Part shown: positions 1 to 10,189 of the stretch, in pieces
Numbering within the stretch: position 1 is the first letter of the stretch
How the letters are laid out: every line of letters starts with the position of its first letter
DNA from: Tanypteryx hageni
Lineage: Eukaryota > Arthropoda > Insecta > Odonata > Petaluridae
Assembly: GCA_028673005.1 (NCBI GenBank)
Contig: CM054113.1
Span: forward strand, 176,621,956 to 176,685,955
Length of the DNA: 64,000 nucleotides
Direction: 5' to 3'
Notes under the pieces: model-generated
The model's input: only the letters and a program-made list of their open reading frames with translations
Databases searched by the model: none
What the model was told of the DNA's origin: nothing
Translations under genes and position numbers: made by a program

Positions 1-120
1 GAAAAGAGGCAAAGAGGTAGAAAGGGTGAAGGTGTATTCGACGCATTAAGAGAAGGAATTCGTTATGAGAACTTGAAGAGTATGGATTTGGGTAGAACAG
101 ATTCCGTTGAGTATGCATAA
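1..120 (+). other. 3' end of an open frame entering the window
   Basis: Frame 1 is open from the first base to a TAA at 118-120, giving 39 residues that are basic at the start (KRQRGRKGEG) and end in DSVEYA. I do not recognise it. It could be the tail of a transposon ORF such as the Helitron piece that follows, or chance. A longer upstream sequence would decide. Confidence 0.25.
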
Positions 121-431
121 ATCTATCGGAAGATAGAATTACAATGTAATGTGGATACGTTCCTCATCCATCTCAGTCCTTAAAGAAAATGGGATTTTTT
201 TCTGTTATGTGTGAATTTTCGTAATTGTTTGAAAGGTGCTCGAACGCTTTCGAGAATCTTATATAATATTACAGTAATGTCTGTTTGCGCCATTATAATC
301 CAGTGAACTACTAAAAAAATTGACGTTTTTAGAAAGGTTAGGCCTCGGCATTGATGCGAATGCCATTTTGTAAAAATTTAATCCTTAGCAAAGGGTAGTT
401 TTGAACAGTTTAAGTTCATCCCTGTTGTGTA

Positions 432-904
432 TACAACCCTCATTGTTTTCTGCGGCGACTTTAGACAGATCCTTCCTGTCGTTAGACAAGGTAGTAGAAC
501 GTCAATCGTTGAAGCCTGTGTAAAGAATAATCGGCTTTGGAATTTGATCAAAACCAGGAAGCTTACCCATAATATGCGAGCAATAATAAGATAACGAATT
601 TATTCAATGGTTACTGAACCATGTAAACGAACTAAACACTATTGTGATGTTGATCAAAAATTTAAACTCCAGTAAAGGATCAGGTAACGGAACACGAATG
701 ATCGCAAAAGGCTTGCACGAACACTATAGCAGCGGAAGTTATCGGCACTGGACGCCCGTTTTCTTCCATGGTCAGCTGTACGTGGCTTTTTCCCGAGCTT
801 CATCATTTAAGGACGTCGCTGTTACCATCATTGAAGGACCTCGGCAGCTTATGGACAATGATAAAATAATAACGTCAAGTATTGCAATCAAAGAAATATT
901 GTAA
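432..904 (+). pseudogene. Helitron/Pif1-like DNA helicase remnant
   Basis: Two blocks of the helicase domain of Helitron (rolling-circle) transposons are visible in different frames. The first, from 442, reads FCGDFRQILPVV and continues to KLTHNMR; this is the motif II/III region of Pif1-type SF1B helicases. The second, 644-904, carries KNLNSSKGSGNGTR and HGQLYVAFSRA, matching the C-terminal NGTR block and motif VI of the same family. Only about 90 bases separate blocks that are much further apart in intact helicases, and the frames do not join, so an internal deletion and a frameshift have destroyed the gene. A Rep nuclease and Helitron termini were not found. It could also be a host PIF1 pseudogene, but NLNxxxGxxNGTR is typical of Helitrons. 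Confidence 0.75.
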
Positions 905-1280
905 AATTGTAAATATTAAGGGAAAAATACCTAAATAAAATTTTATTTATTAAAATACTTTGTCTTTTCCTGCGAATTATTCGTACGGGCACAGCCAGTA
1001 ATTATAAAATTCAGTCTTTTCGAACGTTTGAAAATGGATAACGCACCTCTATTCCGACAAATTTTAAATTAAAACTTCTAGACTTATCGCGGAAAGCACA
1101 GTGTGTTTTCCTCCCTGGGCTCTTAACTTAAACATCCAAGAGGGCATTATAATATGGTAAATCTACTTTGATTATAGTACTCGTCATAATACTTGGTCAT
1201 TAGCCTCCGAAGGGAACGGTCGTGTGCCAGGTAGCTCCGGGCGCAAGGGTGTTTGAGGGCGTCGTAAGGAGAGAGTCGTA

Positions 1281-2166
1281 ATGACCAAGAACGGAAGTAA
1301 ATCGGCAGCAGAGGTGACGAAGTGCAAGGCGTGCAACAGAAAACTTAGCATTGGTGTGCAATGCTCAACTTGTGGAACATGGTTCCACATAAAATGTTCG
1401 AGAAGCAGCTCAAAAGAGTGCATGGAGGACCATTGGAAGTGTTTTGTGTGTAGGAAGAGTGAGGATTGCTCTGCTATAGAGGAGAAGGAGAAGATAATAG
1501 TGAGTCGGATGCAGGAGTTGGAGAGGGCCAAGGAGATGATAGAGGTATTAAAGAAAGAGAATACGGCACTGAAGACTGAAAATGTGAAGGGTCCAAGTGG
1601 TGAAGGGTGGGTGGAGGTTAAAATAAGGAGAAAAATAGAGGTGAGGAAGGATAACTGTGCTAAGGAGCCAAGTGTTCGTGTCTTGGGAGACTCCATGATT
1701 CGTTTTGCAGGGGAAGAATGCAGAAGGCAGGGTGATGTGGTGGAGTGTTTCCCCGGAATTAGGATCGAGCAAATGCAAAAGAAAATTTTGTGCAGTAGTG
1801 ACGATAGTAAAGAAGAAGTTTTGGTAATACATGTCGGAACGAATGATATTAAAAGTGCAAGGACCGATGATCACGTGGTGGGTTTGGTATGGGACGTGTA
1901 CATCGGCTAAGAAAAAATTTAGAAATGCAAAAATAGTAGTGAGTGGAATTATAAGAAGACGAGATGTCCCTAGAAGACGAGTGGACTATATCAACGAAGG
2001 GATAGATTGGGTTTGTCAAAGTCAAAAATTGTGTTTCGTGGATCCGAATTGTTGGTTGGGAGAGAATGACTTAGGACGTGATGGGTTGCATCTGAATAGA
2101 CAAGGCAGCGAAAAATTTGGGAGATTGCTGAGGAATGTAGTGAGGCATGCGAGGGCGGGAAACTAG
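1281..2166 (+). pseudogene. LINE ORF1: PHD finger, coiled coil, SGNH esterase
   Basis: From ATG 1281 the frame encodes a PHD-type zinc finger (CKAC, CSTC, WFHIKC, WKCFVC; residues ~14-58), then a charged coiled-coil stretch (residues ~64-100). A lipase/esterase-like domain follows, with GDSMIRF (block I, catalytic Ser) and HVGTNDI (block III). The frame breaks near 1895-1910. The rest continues in another frame to 2166 and carries the block V motif DGLHLNRQG with the expected Asp and His. In CR1/L2 elements this protein binds RNA and may act on lipids. One frameshift inactivates this copy; otherwise the domain set is complete. The start is the first ATG after the leader and sits directly before the zinc finger. 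Confidence 0.85.
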
Positions 2167-4374
2167 CTGGGGAAAACAGAGGTGGGCCATTATCAACCAT
2201 TGATCAAAAGACGATAAATGACAATATTATTGTGCAGATGTGTATAGTGGAAGACGAAGAAGAGGCAGGGGAAATAGAATACAAAAGAGGTGGTGGTTGT
2301 CACCCTAGACGCCTGCAGTCCAATTGCAAAAGCGGTGGTGGTGCGGTTGAGCTGACGGAGAAATCGAATAAAGGTTAAGGGTTTGAGGGTACTTCAGGTT
2401 AACTGTCGAAGTGTATATAACAAGAGGAAAGAGTTTCTAACTTTAGTTGATGCTTGCAATTCCGATGTAGTTATAGGGACAGAATCATGGTTAAAAAGCG
2501 ATATAAACTCCAATGAGATTTTTCCACCTGGTTTCACGGTATATAGAAGAGATCGCGATTCTAGAGGAGGAGGGATTTTCATTTGTGTCAAAGACTGCTT
2601 TCAATGCACACTTGAATGGGTAAGAAACGATTGAGGGGCAATGTGTATAAAATTAAGAAATCCTTTCTTAAAAAAGCAAATCGATATTATAGTAGTGTAT
2701 AGGAAACCGGGAGAGGATTATTATTTGTTAGAAATGTTAGCGAACTTATTCATCGAAAATCCGTTAACGCAGGAGACCTAAACTTACCTTCGGTTAAGTG
2801 GGATGGGTCATCAGCGGGGGGCGGGAGGGCTCAGGAATTGGCAAACAGCCTTATCTATGAAGGGGGATTCACGCAGGTGGTAAGACGGCCAACCAGGGGG
2901 GGGGGGTAACATTCTCGATGTCTTTCTTTTAAGGCCGTATGAGTCACTTATTTGCTCGGAGTCAATGCAGGTATTAGTGACCATGATGCTGTTTATTTAG
3001 AAATGGACTGTGTTGTTACGAATCCAATGAAGAAGAAGCAGAAAACTAAGGTTTGGCAATATAGCAGAGGCGATAGAATTGGATTTCGACAATATTTAAC
3101 GGAAAGTTTTCCGAAGTGGGCAAGTGAAGGGGGAAGCGTAGAAGAAATGTGGGTAGCGTTTAAGAAATTATTGTTGTTAGGACTACAGAAGTATGTGCCC
3201 GTAAATATTCTGAAGGACAATCCTGATCCTGAGTATTATAACAAAACTATTAGAGTGTTGAAAAGAAAAGTAAGAAAATCGCATAAAATGAAACATTTAG
3301 GATATTTATATTCTAGTAAATATGTTAAATTAACGAAAGACTTTAACAAAGAAAAAAGAAGGGCGAAAGAAAAATATCTTATAAATATTTTAGATAAAAG
3401 TAACGGTAGTGAATTCTATAAATATCTTAGAAGACGTAGGGAAAACATAGAGAAATCAGCTACGATAAAAAATGCAAACGGTGACATAATCTTAGGAGAC
3501 AAAGAGAAAGCAAATGAGTTCAATATGTGGTATGCTAGCGTGTTTAGGAAAACCGAAAATGACTTTAGTGCAGAGGGTTACAAAGGATAGAGCGTTGGAA
3601 ACGGAGTTAAAGAAATACACTTGATTGATGCAAGAGCCAAAACACATTAAGATTCGGGATGCGGAAATTAAAAAAAAAAGTGGCGAGGTTAAAAGATCGC
3701 AAATCTAGGGGACCAGATGATATTGCGGGAGAGGCATTAAAGTTGTGTTCTAGGGAAATAGTACCGTATCTGCGATTATTATTTACTGTCACTTTAAATA
3801 ACGATAGTATACCGACGGACTGGAAGAAGGCGATAGTAATACCTATTTATAAGGGAGGGAACAAAACCAACGTTGAAAGTTACAGGCCTGTTAGTATACC
3901 ATCAGCAGTTTGCAAGCTGATGGAAAAAATAATAGCTGACTACTTGCGCAACTTTTGGGAAGTAAATAATTGGCTATGTAAAAATCAGCATGGGTTTAGA
4001 AAAGGCTACTCTTGTGATACCCAGTTACTAGGACTAGTTCAGGATATTGCAGACACAATTGATAAAGGGGAAGAGGTGGATGGGATTGTAATAGATTTTG
4101 CAAAAGCATTTGATACTGTCTCTCAGGACATTCTTTTAGCTAAATTATGTAAGTTAAGCATAGATAAGAGAGTGATCTCATGGGTTAAAAATTTCCTTAT
4201 TGGTAGGGCTCAAAGGGTTAGAATAGGTACAAGTTTGTCAGATTTTGTGAATATCACATCAGGGGTGCCCCAAGGAAGCGTTTTAGGTCCGTTACTATTT
4301 ATTATTTATGTTAACGACCTTCCGAATAACATTAATTCAAGGATTCGTCTATTTGCGGATGATTGTATTATATA

Positions 4375-5131
4375 CTAGTAGTCGGTGCTTGCATACTGCA
4401 AGCATTTCATCTCACCTTGAAAAAACATTCATTTTTCAGACAGACACTTCATCATTACAAATATTCTTTTAATTCTAAAGATTTCAACTCCGCAGCGATT
4501 TTCGTTTTTCCCAAATGTAAAAACAATAGTTTAAAAAAATCCCCAAATGTCGCAATTTTAAAAATTTTACACTTTCTTCATTATAAGGTTCTAATGCTAC
4601 ACAATCTAGCCAAATTTTAAAGTTGTAGCACTTCTAGAAATAAAATAATATTTTTCTAATTGTTTAAATTTAAATAATTTTTAACGGCCGCCGCAATACA
4701 TATATGGTAAAATTGAAATGTTTATTTGTGTAAATTTACTATACTGTATATAATTTGAAAATTTCAGCTTCCTAGCTCATCCCATAGTACCTAAACAGCT
4801 ATCTATTTGTTTAAACTTTAAGAATTTTTAACTGCCAAACAAATTAAAATATCAAAATTTGTATAATCCCTATTTCGTTATTTTAAGAATTCTACTTATA
4901 AAAAAAATTTCAGCTCCGTAGCACATGCGGAAATATATAAACCTTGAAAATTTGTTTAAACAATTGCGAATTTTTAGCAGCCGCATTGCTGCACTTTTTC
5001 AAAATTTTCGTTTTTTCTAGTCGGTTTTGCACAAAATCCTACCTATGAAAAAAATTTCGAATCTCCAGCACATCTGGAAGTGCCTAAACATTAGTATCCT
5101 CCTGTTATATCCTCCTCTGTAAGAGTCGTCG
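4375..5131. mobile_element. 757-bp insertion in the LINE reverse transcriptase
   Basis: The RT frame stops right after FADDCII and resumes with YNDRQIKSEED once the block is removed. The block is flanked by ATATA at 4370-4374 and 5132-5136, a possible 5-bp target-site duplication whose excision restores the frame exactly. It begins CTAGTAGTC and ends GACTCTTACAG on the complementary side (CGACGACTC from the far end), a weak inverted repeat of nine bases. It has no ORF of note. The inside carries degenerate tandem repeats of ~145 bp. The class is unknown; a small non-autonomous DNA element is most likely. Confidence 0.7.
4757..5100. repeat. Degenerate ~145-bp tandem repeat inside the insertion
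   Basis: The motif AAAATTTCAGCTxC-TAGCxCAT recurs near 4760, 4908 and 5049 (periods ~148 and ~141). Each is followed by a TAxxTAAAC block, a GTTTAAA block and AATTTTTA. A fourth, weaker unit may begin near 4620. No coding potential is seen. Confidence 0.6.
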
Positions 5132-6440
5132 ATATATAATGATAGGCAAATAAAAAGTGAGGAAGACCGGGAAATTTTACAAGAGGATATCGAAAAGATA
5201 GAAGCTTGGATTAGGATAAACAAAATGAGCGTAAATATTAACAAAAGCAAACACGTTACGTTCTCGAACAAAAGACTAATAAGTGAGCGCAGATACAACC
5301 TACACGGCGAAATGGTACCAAAATATGATTGCTGCAAGTATTTAGGCGTCCACGTAGCAAAAGATCTAGGATGGGATAGGCATATTGACAGTATTACAGG
5401 AAAAGCATATAAAAACCTACATTATGTTATGCGTAATCTTAAAGGAAGTAGTAGGGCTGCGAAGGAAAAGGCGTACAAAACTATAGTCAGACCAATATTA
5501 GAGTACGCGACGAATGTATGGGATCCGCATGGGATAGGTCAAAAAAGGAAAATAGAGAAAGTCCAGAGGAAAGCTGCGAGATATGTGCTAGGTAGGTTTA
5601 AAAAGGAAGACAGCGTCACAGAAATGTTGAAAATTCTGGATTGGGAATCATTAGAAAATAGGAGACAAATCAACAGATTAAGGGGACTGTACCAGGCATA
5701 CAGCAATAATGAAGCATGGGAAGACTTAAGAAGTAGAATGCAGGTGCCGAATTTTTTAGGGAAAAATAGCCATGAATTTAAAATTAAATTTAGGCCGCAA
5801 AAGACAAATACAGCAAAGTATTCGTTTCTAAACGGGAATCAGCGAGTGGAACAAGTTACCTGAAGTGCTCTTCAAGCCCTTACCTAAGGACGCGAAACAT
5901 TTTAAACGTAGAGTTAGTTCATATATGCATGGTAAAAATAAGAGGAACTGTGAGGAGGAATATTAGTAACATCAATATCTATGTAACTGTGCCTAAGTGC
6001 AGGAAAAGTAGGGGATTGCTTGAAAGGGTGAAGTAAGGTGGGGACCTCGTGGGCCCCGTGACCGCTACGGTAGCCGAGAAGGCCTTTCATGAACCCACGA
6101 AAATCCGCACTCTAGGCACTGATTGTAATTAGTTTGAAATTGTATATTGTTAAATATTTTTTAATATATTTTAATTTTTCTAATATAATTTATGAGCACT
6201 TTATTTGTAAAATTGGAATTTTAGAATTATGTATTATGTTTTTCTTGCCACCTGGCCGGCTGGCCAAATTGCAATGTTTTTAAAAATAATAAATAAATAA
6301 TGACGATTTCTGGCGCGAATAGATTTTAAGATTCACATGAAGTTCTAAGGTTAAAGCTAAGATATACGGCGAGCGCAGAGTAAAATTTATCCCAAGATTA
6401 TCGATGTGTAATTAGACATTTTATTGTGCTCATAACTTAC

Positions 6441-6614
6441 TGTGATACGGCTTCAAGCAGTTGTGTGAATCCAGGGCACAGGTGTTGCAGAAGGTGCGAT
6501 AGTACCTGTCCTCATCTATGGCGCAAATTGGCATGTAGACATAAGGGCAAGCTGTAGAGCATCGACTTGTGCGCGATGATACTTCTTCACTAAGGATCAC
6601 CAAGGCGGCCAATG
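6441..6614 (-). CDS. Orphan exon of a Kazal-type secreted protein
   Basis: The minus strand encodes a hydrophobic start (LAALVILSEE, like the end of a signal peptide). It then gives a cysteine pattern typical of insect Kazal domains: CSTACPYVYMPIC, RYYRTFCNTC, DSHNC. The exon ends in a strong donor, CACA|GTAAGT, with intron starting at 6440. The likely acceptor is CTGCAG just above 6614, though its pyrimidine tract is weak. There is no in-window exon with the initiator Met, and none downstream; the next 5 kb in the minus direction is a LINE. Kazal proteins are usually extracellular serine-protease inhibitors, but IC replaces the usual VCG after P, so inhibitory function is not assured. I infer one internal exon of a larger gene, or an isolated relic. 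Confidence 0.6.
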
Positions 6615-6639
6615 CTGCAGCGCGTGGTTGAATGGCCCA

Positions 6640-7671
6640 TTAAAAAGAATGGAGTTCGTTAAAAAAATTAAAAAATGAACATATTATGGTCAGATCATGT
6701 CCGTCTGTCAGTTCGCACGTTTCATCTCCGAAAATGTTAAATATTTTGTGGATTTACATTGGATTTGGCACTAAGGGCGTTCTGGACAAAGGGTAGTAAC
6801 AAAATGGTATGAATGGTTCACATAAAGCAAGAATAGTTCCCATATTTTCATGATAAAAAATGAACTGTACATCATATATCGTTTAAAAATATTAGTCATA
6901 TCAAAAATGGCTTACAAGTAAAAGTTGGAGATTTAGTTGTTCAACATGATTATATTATTCGTAAAGAGCGTCCATCTTTTGCATGTATGCACGCATGAAG
7001 TGTTCATCTCTCCTATCTTTTTTCATAACCGAGGTATTCTATTTTGAGGTTTTTGATCCAAGCTAATCGATTGGGAATAATGTGGGTGCAACATACATTA
7101 TATAAATTTTCTTACATCCGTACGCCTCTCGTTCACACAATAATGCCACTGGTTGTTTTATCGCGCCCTAGCACAGAACCCGCAGTTCCAATGCGGGAAA
7201 CTTCGAAAATCGTTATAGATTTTACAGGTTGGTAAGTGTGAGCAATGACAATCAACTTCAAAACTCAAACTTTTATTTACGGACAGAAAGTTAAAGTAAA
7301 TTTAATCGTTCCTATAAAAAATCTTCTATAAACTATTCCAGATCGTTGGTTGCCCATCCTGTTTTGTTACCTTCAATTGACTTATTCGCTCGCTAACAAC
7401 TCTATCCAGCAAGAGATTCACAAAATATTCGGTTCGCCATTATCCAGCAAGAGATTCACAAAATATTAGGTTCGCCATTGTAGCATATTTATTAAAGAAA
7501 CTAAACATGAAGGCTACAGGGAAGTAAGAAGGAATGTCAATGATCGTTTGCTTTCGGATAATAGTTTCTTTAATATGGGCATTTCTTGCCTCTTCCCTGT
7601 ATAGCGTGTTCCCTCTATAGCTAATATACCAACTGATACTACATTTAAATGCCAACATAGAGCTTGAACAG
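6640..7671. other. Intergenic, no gene recognised
   Basis: This is AT-rich sequence with short chance ORFs only. The one feature is a perfect tandem duplication near 7.4 kb, listed separately. Confidence 0.6.
7403..7478. repeat. 38-bp tandem duplication
   Basis: Two adjacent 38-base units (7403-7440 and 7441-7478) begin TATCCAGCAAGAG and end GGTTCGCCAT. They differ at one base (TTCGG versus TTAGG), so the duplication is recent. Confidence 0.9.
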
Positions 7672-7763
7672 GTAATAATTTTATTTATTTTTTACACAGG
7701 GCAAGCGTAGTGTTCCACCGAAGATCCCGAGGTGGGTCTTGGGTGAAGATATTAAAGAGTATC

Positions 7764-9400
7764 GGCCACAGGACGGACCCCTGCGGAACACCGGCGCAGA
7801 TTTGCCGCAGTCCCGATCAGCCCTGAAGCCAGAACACCCTGAACGTCCTGCCCTGCAGGTACGACTCGATGAGCCGCACTATCCACGCAGGAAACTGGAG
7901 TCGATGCAACTTCAGCAGGAGTGCTGGACGCCACACGCGGTCGAAGGCCCTCGAGATGTCAGTGATAAAGTGGGTCACCCTACCCAGTTGCTGGGATAGT
8001 GGAGTGCCCTTCCCGAAAGCCGAGCTGCTCATCCGGGAGAATATCCTGCAGTAGCATCCGGACAAGACGCTCAAAGATCTTCCCGAAACCCGCCAGGAGA
8101 GAGATTGGCCGGAAGTCTCCGGGACCAACCTCCGTCCCCGGCTTCTTCGGGAGACAGATGATCTTTGCCCTCTTCCAGGCAGACGGAAAATATGGAATCC
8201 CGACGCAACCGTTGTAAACGGCGGCCAGGAATTCTACTGCTGCGGGAGGGAGGGAGCTCCGCAGCATCGAGCAAGGGGCCGCGATCAAGCTTCCCGAGTT
8301 CTCGTGCGATGTCCTCTTCGACCGCGTCCAACTCTGCTGTGGCCGGGTTTAGGCAGAATGCCCCCTCCAGGCATTCCGCCATCAACCCGGCTTTCTCCTC
8401 CGGAGTCTTCGCAACAGAGTCCCCCTGGATGATCAGGGGGTCCCGCCGCTGGGCAACGCAAAGCCTCCTACAGGTTTTCTAGATGGACTGGTCCTCCAGT
8501 GAAAGCGTGGAAAGGTGGAGCCCATGCGTCCGAGCGCACGTCTTTCAACATGTCTCGGACCTTCCTGTTGAAGGAGTCCAACTGGAGCCTGAGGTCCAAC
8601 GTACGGTGGCGCTGCCACCTCCGCCGCACGCTGTTGCGCAACGTGATCGTCTGTTTGACGACACGAGGCAAAGCAATGCGTATACCCCCGGCTACGACCA
8701 CCTTCGGGATCGCAGCGTCCATGGCCTGCTGGACGGTGGTGGTGAGGATGTCGACCATTCGGTCTGCCTCCCAACACGTCCTGGGCGGTGTTGGGTCGAC
8801 GGGCAGCCTTTCCGCGATGAACTCGCGGAAGTGCTGTCAGTCAGCACGAGCTAGGTCCAGACGCTGCGAAGGTGGTACTCGCACTGGCAAGTTCCCCAGA
8901 AGTAGCAGGGTCGGATTATGGTCCGAGGACATACCGCATATGGAATGGATACTCAGGGACGCCCTGACGTTGATGACAGCAACTTCGGGAACGTCCCTTG
9001 GCGGAAGGCTTAAGCACCGTGAGCCCCTCTCCATCGGCGAGATCTTTCAGCCGCAGGACTCTCGGGTTGGAGACTCTGGAATGCCAACTGGTGTGCTTGG
9101 CATTAAAGTCCCCTATGACGATCGATGGGCAGTCATTGCCGACGACATCCATGACCTCATCCGGATCCCACGCCCTCCCCGGCGGATAATACACCGATAA
9201 ATCGCCCAGCCAGGGATCTACCACACCTCCGCTGGACGGAGGTACGTCTTGTTAACCGCGGCGACGATGGCGTGCTTCTCCTGTAGGAACGCCCGAAGTT
9301 CTTCCGTCTTCTCCATGACGATTCGGGCGTTCCATTGGACTTGTACGCTCCATCCTCTAGTCCCCAATATTTTGGCCGGGATGCTCTCTTTGACCAACTC
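7764..9400 (-). pseudogene. Jockey ORF2 remnant: endonuclease and partial RT
   Basis: The fragments lie in order on the minus strand across several frames. First is the endonuclease start (WNARIVMEKTEELRAFLQ, with KTYLRP in place of the usual ETHLxP) near 9350-9230. Next come LSVYYPPGRAWDP and IGDFNAKHTSWHS (~9200-9090), the DNA-nicking active-site block. The RT fingers and palm follow: PSAWKRAKIICLPKKPG, GDFRPISLL, EQLGFREGHST, ISRAFDRVW and GVPQGSVLWP. The FADD/YADD box is absent. The E to K change in the ETHL motif, frameshifts at almost every segment, and loss of the 3' half make it non-functional. GDFNAKHTSW and the RT order suit the jockey clade. Confidence 0.8.
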
Positions 9401-9409
9401 CTCCAGGAG

Positions 9410-10165
9410 AGAGAGGAGGAGTTGGCCGGACGTCGAGGAGATGTATTTCCTCAACGCCCCACAAATCATCGCCACCGTTCGCCAAAAGTCGGGGTCCTCT
9501 TCGGACCGGACTGACTTTAGCGCACTGCTTTGCGGCTTGCTGGTCTTAGCCGATGTATTGGGGCACTTGGATGGGGCCACTTCGGCGGACTCGGTTGGCC
9601 GATTCACGACCACCCGTGCTTCAGGCTCTGGCACAGCCTAATTTACTGCCAGAGAAGCCGCGGCGGGGCCTTTGGAGGCCACACTCTCCGCTGCTACAGC
9701 CTCAGTGGGCTTCGCCTGCTGCTCTTTTTTATTGGCCGCCCTGCGCCTCTCCTTCCGGAGGGCGGTGGCCGAGGGCTTCTTTGGAGTCGGCTCCTCCCGT
9801 CTGACAACGGGACCAGGAGTCGGCGCGATTGCAGCGGGAGGGGATGGGATACTAGCCGACAGAGTCGGCTTAGCAGTGCCCCCAGCCACCACGGCATAGG
9901 GACGGGAGGCGTCCACTTTTGTCGAGGGGGTGGCCTTCATCTTTAGGCGGGGCGGTGCGGTCTTCGATGCCTTTCCCGGCACCGATTTCCGCTGCCCCTC
10001 CTCATATCTCAATAGCGCCTCCAGGAATGCCCGGCATTCCTGGTGCGAGACAGGATGGTCGCCCTCCCAGTTGGCGCATAACGCAGGCTCGGAGAGCGGC
10101 TTAGGGCAGTCGTCCCCCCTGTGGGGAACCCGTCGGTCTGTTGCACCGACTGTAACTCGGAAGAC
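9410..10165 (-). pseudogene. Jockey ORF1 (gag) C-terminal remnant
   Basis: On the minus strand the sequence opens within a zinc-knuckle array: CPKPLSEPALCANWEGDHP, where W replaces the second Cys of a CxxC knuckle, then HQECRAFLEALLRYEEGQ. A low-complexity tail rich in P, A, K and T follows (10012-9638). The conserved tail helix region (FWRTVAMICGALRKYI, then LLSLLEELV) ends near 9410. Gag of jockey-type elements binds RNA and targets it for integration. The N-terminal two thirds are missing through 5' truncation, and a stop with frame change lies near 9638. Confidence 0.7.
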
Positions 10166-10189
10166 ATGTTCCTGCTACAGAACTAAAAT

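Larger units (their letters stand above)
2383..5966 (+). pseudogene. LINE ORF2: AP endonuclease and reverse transcriptase
   Basis: The endonuclease starts near 2383 (LQVNCRSVYNK, ESWL) and continues in shifted frames to GDLNLPSVKWDG (~2780-2815) and SDHDAV (~2970), so its catalytic landmarks are present. A TGA near 2632 and frameshifts near 2770 and at the G-run at 2898-2909 break it. The linker (2952-3590) and RT (from 3659) follow. The RT shows SRGPDDIAGE, SYRPVS, QHGFRKGYS, FAKAFDTV, SGVPQGSVLGPLLF and the catalytic FADD (4351-4363). The insertion at 4375-5131 splits the protein just after the active site. The thumb and C-terminal region resume at 5139 (YLGVHVAKDLGW, RPILEYATNVW). A further frameshift near 5830 precedes the natural end EEEY, stop 5964-5966. 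Activity is excluded. Confidence 0.88.
1190..6300 (+). mobile_element. CR1/L2-superfamily LINE, near full length but mutated
   Basis: This non-LTR retrotransposon has, in order, a short GC-richer 5' leader, ORF1 (PHD plus esterase), ORF2 (AP endonuclease plus reverse transcriptase), a 3' UTR and a tail of AATAAATAAATAA ending near 6300. An ORF1 with PHD finger and SGNH/GDSL esterase is characteristic of CR1, L2 and related clades. The AATAAA microsatellite tail, rather than poly(A), fits L2/CR1. The 5' boundary is approximate. The reading frames contain several stops and frameshifts, and a 757-bp foreign block interrupts the RT, so the copy is dead. Confidence 0.88.
7672..10165 (-). mobile_element. 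Jockey-type LINE, truncated at both ends
   Basis: The GC-rich block contrasts sharply with its AT-rich flanks and reads on the minus strand. The 5' side (near 10165) starts inside the gag zinc-knuckle region (DCPKPLSEPALC, GDHPVSHQEC). A Pro/Ala/Lys-rich gag tail follows, then the AP endonuclease and an RT. The RT stops soon after GVPQGSVLWP (7764-7793). The catalytic YADD block and everything beyond it are missing, yet the break is followed on the minus strand by AAAAAATAAATAAAATTATT, which looks like an A-rich tail. The element is therefore truncated at its 5' end, lacks its 3' half, and has many frameshifts. Confidence 0.82.
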
